Shown: positions 56,970-64,000 of the stretch, piece after piece
Layout of the letters: the number at the start of each line of letters is the position of its first letter
How positions within the stretch are numbered: the stretch's first letter is position 1
Source of the DNA: Luidia sarsii
Taxonomy: Eukaryota; Echinodermata; Asteroidea; Paxillosida; Luidiidae
Length of the DNA: 64,000 nt
Assembly (NCBI GenBank): GCA_949987565.1
Contig: OX465107.1
Span: 15,455,805-15,519,804, forward strand
Reading direction: 5' to 3'
Notes under the pieces: generated by a model
Told to the model about the DNA's origin: nothing
Seen by the model: the letters and a program-made list of their open reading frames with translations, nothing else
The model's database searches: none
Translations under genes and position numbers: made by a program

Positions 56970-57104
56970 CCGCCGCTAGACAGATTCGAATCCCACACAC
57001 GCTCTGGACCAGCTTGGTGGTCCAGAGGCGAAGCCGTCTGCACTATATAGAAACCTGGAGTCGCTGGTTCGAGTTCTGGCCCGAACTGCCTGATTCCTTT
57101 TTTT
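56970..57104 (+). repeat. tRNA-like polymerase III unit with T-run terminator
   Basis: GCTGGTTCGAGTTC at 57063-57076 is a good B box. A weak A box (TGGTGGTCCAG, two mismatches) lies at 57015-57025 and CCTTTTTTTG at 57096-57105 is a plausible polymerase III terminator. A perfect 10-bp hairpin CTCTGGACCA / TGGTCCAGAG (57002-57027) overlaps the A box. An inverted-looking GATTCGAATCCC sits just upstream. Likely a SINE; not a functional tRNA, as the acceptor and anticodon arms cannot be paired. Confidence 0.4.
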
Positions 57105-58114
57105 GTCATCATGCAATCGGGCGAAGCACTGAGCAGACCGTGTTAGATAAACACGGTCAACCCTTCTTGAACCCGTCTCGTGTTTGACGGTGTTACGACT
57201 CCCCATTCATTGGGCGGAAATATTTAAAGAAAATATATATTTTGGGACTTAAATGTAACTTTTATATTCCGAACGAGACGTGAATCGTAAGAATGTTGCA
57301 TGAAAGGAGGTATTTTATAGATATTTTTCACTTTCAGAGTGTCGGATAACAACTCAAAGTCTGAGACGAAGGTCTGCTGTCGGATGTCTTATAGGTGTAA
57401 AGACATTTTCCCCAAGAAGAGTCAACAGCTCCATCTTGAAATCGAGTCCTATAAGAGTGAAGTTTGGACGCGAACCCAATTTCGTCTGGTTTTTTTTTTT
57501 TTTTTTTTTTTTTTAGATAGGAGGACGCTAAACGGGATCGCCACAGAGTCACGGTGTAGATTAAGGGTGGAGATGATTCGGACGATCAAGCTGAGAGTCG
57601 AGCCGTTGACTGTACGGTCACTCGGTGGCCACCGGACTCGTGGCATCTTGCCGTTGTCCGGGCGAAGAAAAAAAAAACTTCACCTGATTGTTTCTTGACC
57701 GATAATCATTGCCGAGGGAAGCAAAAGCCTACCGCCAGGAAAGGAACTGCTTGCTGGCTGGCTGTAGATCTGGGAGATCAGCTTACCTCGCATTGAAATG
57801 AACGACCCCCTCTTTCTCTCTCCCTTTCTCTCTCTCTGCCCCCCTCTCTCTCTCTCCACCCCATCTACCTCCCTTCTCTCTCTCCTCTCTCACTTCCTTA
57901 GAAACGTACGTCGGAAAACCGACGACAACACGTACTCGTTTAACTCTTCCCTGATCGTTCTTGGCAAAACGCGTGGTCGCCAATTTAAGTTGTAATACGA
58001 TCAACGACAATGAATGGTTAGAAAACCCCAAGAAATCACGTCGAGGTCTCCGACAGAACTATGATTGAAATTCCGTCGCGGTGTGGCGATAAGAGACGTG
58101 GGGGTGTTTGTTTT
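57105..58114. other. Unique non-coding sequence
   Basis: A T run at about 57491-57514 and a CT tract at 57810-57895. No gene recognised. Confidence 0.4.
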
Positions 58115-58346
58115 TTACTGCGGTGCTGGTGGGTCATTGAACCAGCTGAAATAACGACGGAGTCCTCGGGATAGGACGAACACCTCATCAGGACGAGTAC
58201 ACTCGCCGGTGAACACGCGGAAGAGTGTGCTGACTTCGATCTTTCTTTCAGCTTTCAGATTCAGTGAATAAGAAGGGACTATAAGGCATTCTGGAACGGG
58301 GAATTCACAAAGAGCATCCGGGGGATTGAAGCTAAACAGCAACAGT
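58115..58346 (-). CDS. Possible terminal coding exon, unrecognised
   Basis: The minus strand has a 75-codon frame ending in TAA that is not low-complexity (for example LFRVFTGECTRPDEVFVLSR and RRYFSWFNDPPAPQ). Just upstream, CTAAACTGTTGCTGTTTAG resembles a branch point plus 3' splice site. No family is recognised, no partner exon was found, and such a frame can occur by chance. The stretch also contains partly repeated GTCCT/AGGAC words. Confidence 0.15.
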
Positions 58347-58807
58347 TTAGATCGGAAAGCAAACGAATGAAAAGCATGTCTCAGATATCGACTGCCGGCC
58401 TAATATTTGGAGTAGAACTGTCTAGCATTGAGCACGTTTCGCCCAATGCTGGGTATATATATTGACGTCAGAATTCAGCTAGATTGTATGCAGGATTTTA
58501 TTCAACGATTTATAGAGCTAATGTATGAAGCGACGTAAACTAGCGTTTGATCCATTATTTTGTGGGGGAGTCTCTTTCCCAGAGCATGTGCTTGCCTCGT
58601 ACCCGAGGCTTAATGTCTTTCACTGTTTTTCTCATTGGCCGTACCCTCCACCATATACGCTTGAAGCTGTTACATGTTGCGCCAATCGAGCCATTCATTC
58701 ACTGTGCTTGGCTACCCAATGTCCGAACAGCGTCTCCCGCGGCCTTTCTCTGGCTGTCGAAAGCGTGAACGCTGTTCCACTCAACGGGCATAGCGACCCA
58801 TTCTTTT
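58347..58807. other. Unique non-coding sequence
   Basis: One CRE palindrome TGACGTCA lies at 58463-58470. No gene recognised. Confidence 0.4.
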
Positions 58808-59945
58808 CAGAGGAGGGGGAGAAGGAGGAGGAGGAGGATGAGGGGATGGGAGGAGGAGGAGGAGAAGGAGAAGGAGAAGGAGGAGAAGGTGGAGGAGGAG
58901 GGGGAGGAGGAGGAGGATGAGGGGATGGGAGGAGGAGGAGGAGAAGGAGAAGGAGAAGGACGAGAAGGTGGAGGAGGAGGGGGAGGAGGAGGAGGAGGAT
59001 GAGGGGATGGGAGGAGGAGGAGGAGAAGGAGAAGGAGGAGGAGAAGGTGGAGGAGGAGGGGGAGGAGGAGGAGGAGGAGGAGGATGAGGGGATGGGAGGA
59101 GGATGAGGAGAAGGAGGGAGGAGAGGGAGGATGAGGAGGGAGGAGAAGGAGGAGAAGGTGGAGAATGAGGGGGAGGAGGTGGAGGAGGAGGATGAGGGGA
59201 TGGGAGGAGGAGGAGGAGAAGGAGAAGGAGAAGGAGAAGGAGAAGGAGGAGAAGGTGGAGGAGGAGGGGGAGGAGGAGAAGGAGGATGAGGAGGTGGAGG
59301 GAGGAGGATAAGGAGAAGGGGGGAGGAGAGGGAGGATGAGGAGGGAGGAGAAGGAGGAGAAGGTGGAGGAGGAGGGGGGGAGGAGGATGAGGAGGATGAG
59401 GGGATGGGAGGAAGAGGAGGAGGAGAAGGAGAAGGAGAAGGTGGAGGAGGAGGGGGAGGAGGAGAAGGAGGATGAGGAGGTGGAGGGGAGGAGGATGAGG
59501 AGAAGGAGGGAGGAGAGGGAGGATGAGGAGGGAGGAGAAGGAGGAGAAGGTGGAGGAGAAGGGGAGAGGAGACGCAGGATGAGGAGGAGAAGCGGGAGGG
59601 GAAGAGGAGGAGGAGGAGGAGAAGGAGAAGAAGGAGGAGGAACAATCGGAGGAGAAGGAGGAGAAGATGGAGGAGGGGGAAGAGGAGGAGAAGGAGGAGG
59701 AGAAGAAAGAGGAGGAGGAGGAAGAAGAGAAGGAGGGGGAAGAGGAGGAAGAGGATAAGGAGGAGGAGGAAGAGGAGGAGGAGAAGAAGGAGGAAGAGGA
59801 GGAAGAGAAGGAGAAGGAGGAGGAGGAGGAGGAAGGGGAGGAGGACGATAAGGAGGAGGAGGACGATAAGGAGGAGGAGAAGAAGGAGGAAGAGGAGGAA
59901 GGAGTAGGGACAGGGGGAGGAGCAGGAGGGGAAGGGAGGAAAATG
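58808..59945. repeat. Polypurine (GGA/GAA)n tract, ~1.1 kb, with higher-order units
   Basis: Almost pure purine on plus. The marker GATGAGGGGATGGGAGG recurs near 58837, 58916, 58998, 59084, 59191 and 59396, and GGGAGGAGAGGGAGGATGAG near 59113, 59320 and 59509, showing nested duplications. The two ~420-codon Ser/Pro/Leu-rich minus frames are shadows with no domains. Confidence 0.92.
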
Positions 59946-62029
59946 AGTTGGAGGTAAACGGCCGAAATGACAGTCGCGCAACTATTCCAACTCACGGCTT
60001 TGGAACTAGGTTGATTTGTCAATGGAATGGGGCCGGCCGGACCCGTGCTGCCGACATTGTGCGAGATCGAACAAGACGAACGAAAAAGACCTCCCCTACC
60101 CTCTCCATCTTCGGTTTTCGAAACGCGATAGGGGTACCTAATTCACCCGGCCTGGCCCACACGCACACGCGACCGTGCGTGAGAGGTTGGCAGCGGTACT
60201 CGGATCCCCCCTCCCGATGCATGCTTTGTGAATCACAGAGAAAAAAAGTATCTGAAAGCTAAACGATCTTGAAACCTACACCGTCTGCGCGCTCCCCGGC
60301 TGTCCATAAGCCTACCCCCTGCAATAACTTCCCCCTTTACCGCACTTCTCCGCTGCTCGGAACTTGGCTGAAAATGTCCCCCAACACACATACGCACACC
60401 GTGGGGACAAACAGTGACAGGATCGGGGTTGTCGCACGGTAAATATGAAATCCATTCTGATGTATACACGCAGTCCCATGAAGGCAAGCCTTCTTTATTG
60501 CCGGCCATATATCATACCGCTCCTCCGAAATGGATGAAGTTCTTCCTTCTATTCTATGACAAATAAATGACCTGGGTTAACTTGACCAAAGTTCCATCCC
60601 TCCACGGCGGGCCTGTTTGGGCCCGGATGCCGGCGGTTATTTATCTCGAGACGGCCAGACGTCTTTTCGAGTGGGCTCCCCCCCCATCTCCCGTACCGGA
60701 CGGCGATTGGAAGTCGTTTCGGCTTTAGTGGAGATTGATAGGACACGATCTGGAGAATCGACAAGGCACCCTCTTCCAATTTATAAAAAAAGAAGTCCCC
60801 GATGCCTTGTCCTGCCTCCTGTGGTAATTAAAGTGAGCAATTTCAATTTGTACCTTTTTTCCCGCTTTTTTTTCAGATCCCATTATACGAGCCTGTCTGT
60901 GTTAATTTTAGACGCACTTTAGTTTATACAGAACTTTAATGTGCCCGTTGTACGGGCCGTGGGACGGTGACCTGATTGGCACTGACGCCGATAGAGTCGC
61001 CCCTTGTTCTTTCTCAACCCCTACGAGACGGGCCGGACGGGACGAGTCTCGCGTGGGAGCGCATGCAGGGATGGTATTGTCATCAGCCCGACCGACGGCC
61101 GGTCGGGACCGCCGGGACTTGCCCGCATCATCCATCGCCACTCGCATCCTCGCCTTTAATTCGCCAGACAGCTTTGGATTACCTCTGCCGGGCGGGCAAA
61201 AGTTCGCCGGCGGGTGAACAATCCCGAAACCGTGGCTCGGCTCGGATCAAGAAACCCCCCTTTTTCTTGATTACCCTCCACCACCCACCTCCCCACCCCA
61301 CAACACCCACCCCCACTCACATACCATCCGCACTTCGGAACGGCTCTTCGGGAAATGATTCTGTTCAAGAATCAATGTGGTTATTAGCCGTCACAGTTTG
61401 AAGAGTAAAAAAAAGGCAGTTTCTAAATCCTCTGCCTCGCACTTAAGCTTCACTTTTCTTTTTTTTTTTTTTTTTTAGGGGGGGGGTCAGGATCTGACAG
61501 ATCAGAGAGCATGCGTCAGTCAATCTAATCGATGTTCATTATCTGCGGGCTAACGGGTCGGGTCAGCTCCGTAGTAACCGTTTTTTTTTCTTTAAGGTGC
61601 TCGCTGAACGGTGCCCGTACTTTGCCGATACGACAAAACAAATCTGCGCTGAACTAAAGGCGGAGAGAATGTGGACTTCGGAAAGTGCAGTTTGCCCGAC
61701 CTGATTAGCCGAGCAGACGCCTTGAGAAGATTGAAATAAAAAAGAAGAAGAAGAAGAAGAAGAAGTCACACCCACTTTCCGTCCCATCTGCCAAAAGAAA
61801 ATACCCCAAGGTATACGCGCTCGCAGTCAAGGCCCTTCAGGCTCTCAGGGGGAGCTTGCTCTTAGCAAAACAGATGAAATACACAGAAATACTCCCCCCC
61901 CAAAAAAAACCACCCAACCCTATTGGCTTGGGGCCAACTTCCCCATCACGTTTTGCCTCCCCCTGAATCGCACCCTGAACGATTAATGTTTTTCTCGCCG
62001 TGTCTAAGCCGCGTTGCATCCAAATTGCA
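59946..62029. other. Unique non-coding sequence with GC-rich blocks
   Basis: GC-rich, CpG-containing segments at 60590-60740 and 60940-61230 have overlapping open frames without domains. T runs and (AAG)n lie at about 61459-61476 and 61741-61765. No gene recognised; the GC-rich blocks could be regulatory. Confidence 0.35.
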
Positions 62030-62108
62030 CGACCAAAACGCAGATCTCACAATATTTTGAGGGTCCGACGACTCCGACCCTCGCGGGACCTTTCTCAAAG
62101 GCAGAATG
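62030..62108 (+). repeat. Repeat family B, copy 4, diverged
   Basis: GACCAAAACGCAGATCTCAC, GAGGGTCCGACGACTCCGAC and GGGACCTTTCTCAAAGGCAG keep the block order of the family, with GACGTTTCG decayed to GACGACTCC. Confidence 0.65.
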
Positions 62109-62649
62109 AATCACTTCAATGAAACCAACCCCCCCCCAAAAAAAAAAAAAATAAATAAATAAATAAATAAAAAATAAAAATACGACCGGGATGAAAGAGG
62201 TACATATTTCAGACGGTCTCAATTGTGCCGTGTCTTTCGGAACTGCGTCCAAGTAAATTCTTGTTCATTTTCTATTTGACGCAATCAGAGAGGGAATTGT
62301 AATCAAGCGTATAATTTCGGGACTGCAAGAAGGTCGAGAAGAATACTGAGAAAAAAAAATTACGATAACTCATCAGCCTTGGAACAGCTCTTGATATCCA
62401 AGGCGCGCATTGCATGGCTCCATGATGCTTTGATATTTCTACCGTACCATACCGGTACCAGATATGTTGTGCCACGAGGTATATAGCCGCTGCACTCTGT
62501 TGGGCCGGAAAGCCGTGTGTCCTTTTCGTTTGGCCATCAGCACTTTAAACTCTAAATTAATAGGAATGTTAGTGGTCTGCTCGTATCATTTTGAAGAAAA
62601 CAAACAAACATTCTAACGGTTTGGTTTTCAATCGTCCAACTATTTAAGT
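62109..62649. other. Unique AT-rich non-coding sequence
   Basis: A-rich and (AAAT)n runs at about 62137-62178. No gene recognised. Confidence 0.4.
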
Positions 62650-62708
62650 TCACCTTTGAGAAAGGTCCTGTTAGGATCGAAACGTCAGGCCCTCTAAGTT
62701 TTGAGATC
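62650..62708 (-). repeat. Repeat family B, copy 5
   Basis: The plus strand reads CCTTTGAGAAAGGTCCTGTT then AGGATCGAAACGTCAGGCCC. It is the complement of the B terminal block, with an intact 6-bp hairpin GGTCCT-GTT-AGGATC directly before GAAACGTC. Confidence 0.75.
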
Positions 62709-64000
62709 TAAGTTCACAAACTTTATATTATTTTGGACCCAGAGTGGTGGTCGAATATTAACCGACATTTTTGGCGGTGGTGTTGTAAAACTGCGATCTC
62801 CCTGCCGTGACTTCCTGTCATCGGCCCCCAAAAAAGAAGGAGCTGAGCCGCGGCTTTCGAGGTTACACATCTCCCCCTCCCTCTCCCCCCTCCCTCCTCC
62901 CCACTCATAATCAATATAACCAACGGACAGTGGAGCGGGAAGCGAAGCCGAGGTACCACGAGCTCGTGGGCGAAATCGAATTCAGCGCGGCATATTGCTC
63001 GCCCTGACAACGCCAAATTAATCGAGGGTAACGGAGCATTAAATTCTGTCATGGGGGCTCACGCGCCTCGCAGCGGTAGGTGGGAGGGGGTTGTAGAAGC
63101 CACAGAACACGGGTGATTGACGTGGTCGTCTCTGCGTGAGATGTTTGAAGGAATTTTTCCTTTCCCCCTTTTTTTTTGCTGTATATGGAGGATGATTGAG
63201 AAAATACGTTTGCGGGGAATCTACACTTTTCACGAAACGCGAGTAATTGTATTCAACCAACTTCACACATCACTGATCTACTATAGGATACGTATTAGCT
63301 CTAAGTTATTCAGTAAACGCCACTCCATTGAGCTTAATCCGATTTTGAAATTATTTTGGTTCTATCTTTTACCCTTTTGCATATATGTTTTAAATACGGA
63401 GCAGATTGTCTTGTGTCTCCGATAGAACGTGATATCAAACAACAACAGATACAACAGAGCGTTCAGATATTGTTATACCAAGTTACCAACGGCAATGGGG
63501 ACAGGGATGCAGGAATGCCACTTATTTCGTGAGGCAGTTTGCATTTTAGTGTACCGGTATAGCCCTGCGATTTGTACTCAGTATCCCTTGCCGGTATTCA
63601 GTATGGTCCGAGCTTGTTGCTGTGTGACGGTATACTAGTCTAGGTATAGGCCCAGTTTTATATGATCAACTGAGCCGGTGTTAAATGGCCCCATAGTCCC
63701 CCAAGAGTATAGGAATTACCCCCTCTGCCCTACCCGGGGGTACAGGCGTACCTAAGATCTTCATGTTTTCAACTCGTAATTCCATCTGAAGAATTAGGTC
63801 GCCACATATCGGGAAGCATTAAAGTAACTGCCGTGAAGCAACTGCTCTGCTCGGTGTACGGGGCCGGGAGACGGGGCTCCAGCGCTCGAACACGCGGTAA
63901 TAGCATTAGAGACGGCGAGACTCCGTTAAATGGGCGGGCGTGGTCGGGGCTTTCAACTCGTTTGGTGGAGAGAGAGTGAAGTGTTCAGGGCTGTTGGGGC
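62709..64000. other. Unique non-coding sequence to the right edge
   Basis: No gene recognised. The stretch 62930-63060 and the last ~180 bp are GC-richer and may be regulatory or exon-proximal, but no frame shows family motifs. Confidence 0.35.

Noticed and set aside
58695..60022. Two overlapping 413- and 428-codon Ser/Pro/Leu-rich minus frames
   Set aside because: They coincide with the second polypurine tract and lack any domain.
1..64000. A novel multi-gene defence, biosynthetic or mobile gene system
   Set aside because: Only one convincing gene is present; everything else is repeats or unique non-coding DNA, so no gene system can be supported.

Overview
This is eukaryotic, almost entirely non-coding DNA, most like a marine invertebrate deuterostome (echinoderm or hemichordate grade; I cannot name the species). 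The grounds are an animal-specific gene at the left edge, abundant tRNA-like repeats and short inverted-repeat transposons, scattered AGGCCTA motifs, a GGGCCCAATTTC-type element that I associate from memory with echinoderm genomes, and no bacterial gene organisation. Most long open frames are artefacts of stop-free tandem repeats or polypurine tracts.

The one gene I can support is on the minus strand at 1-789: the N-terminal 263 residues of a Four-jointed (Fj/FJX1) Golgi-kinase homologue. It has a type II signal anchor, three N-glycosylation sequons and the conserved N-lobe motifs, and it runs off the left edge. A weak TATA-like promoter lies about 100 bp upstream of its start codon.

The rest is layered repeats. 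(i) There are four minisatellite/satellite blocks: 26-bp units at 9.5-12.1 kb, very uniform 31-bp units at 12.2-12.9 kb, 20-bp units at 25.6-28.9 kb inside a near-exact 1,749-bp tandem duplication, and 11-bp units at 31.3-32.0 kb. Older decayed arrays are a 67-bp one at 38.2-38.6 kb and a GTAACC-like one at 23.3-23.5 kb. (ii) Long simple-sequence and polypurine tracts lie at 2.7, 14.5, 16.5-17.4, 18.2, 41.4, 48.4 and 58.8-59.9 kb. (iii) Interspersed elements include a tRNA-like repeat family, a ~350-bp repeat A with three copies, a ~110-bp repeat B with five copies (one caught with a 16-bp target-site duplication inside a copy of A), at least six MITE or foldback elements, and two decayed LINE C-termini.

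Between repeats the sequence is unique, with a few regulatory-looking clusters: a pair of perfect CRE palindromes with CCAAT-box context at 20.35-20.45 kb, and eight CTCF-like AGRKGGCGCT sites spread across the window. The layout fits a gene-poor intergenic region upstream of a four-jointed gene. No operon, phage, CRISPR or other defence-type system is present.
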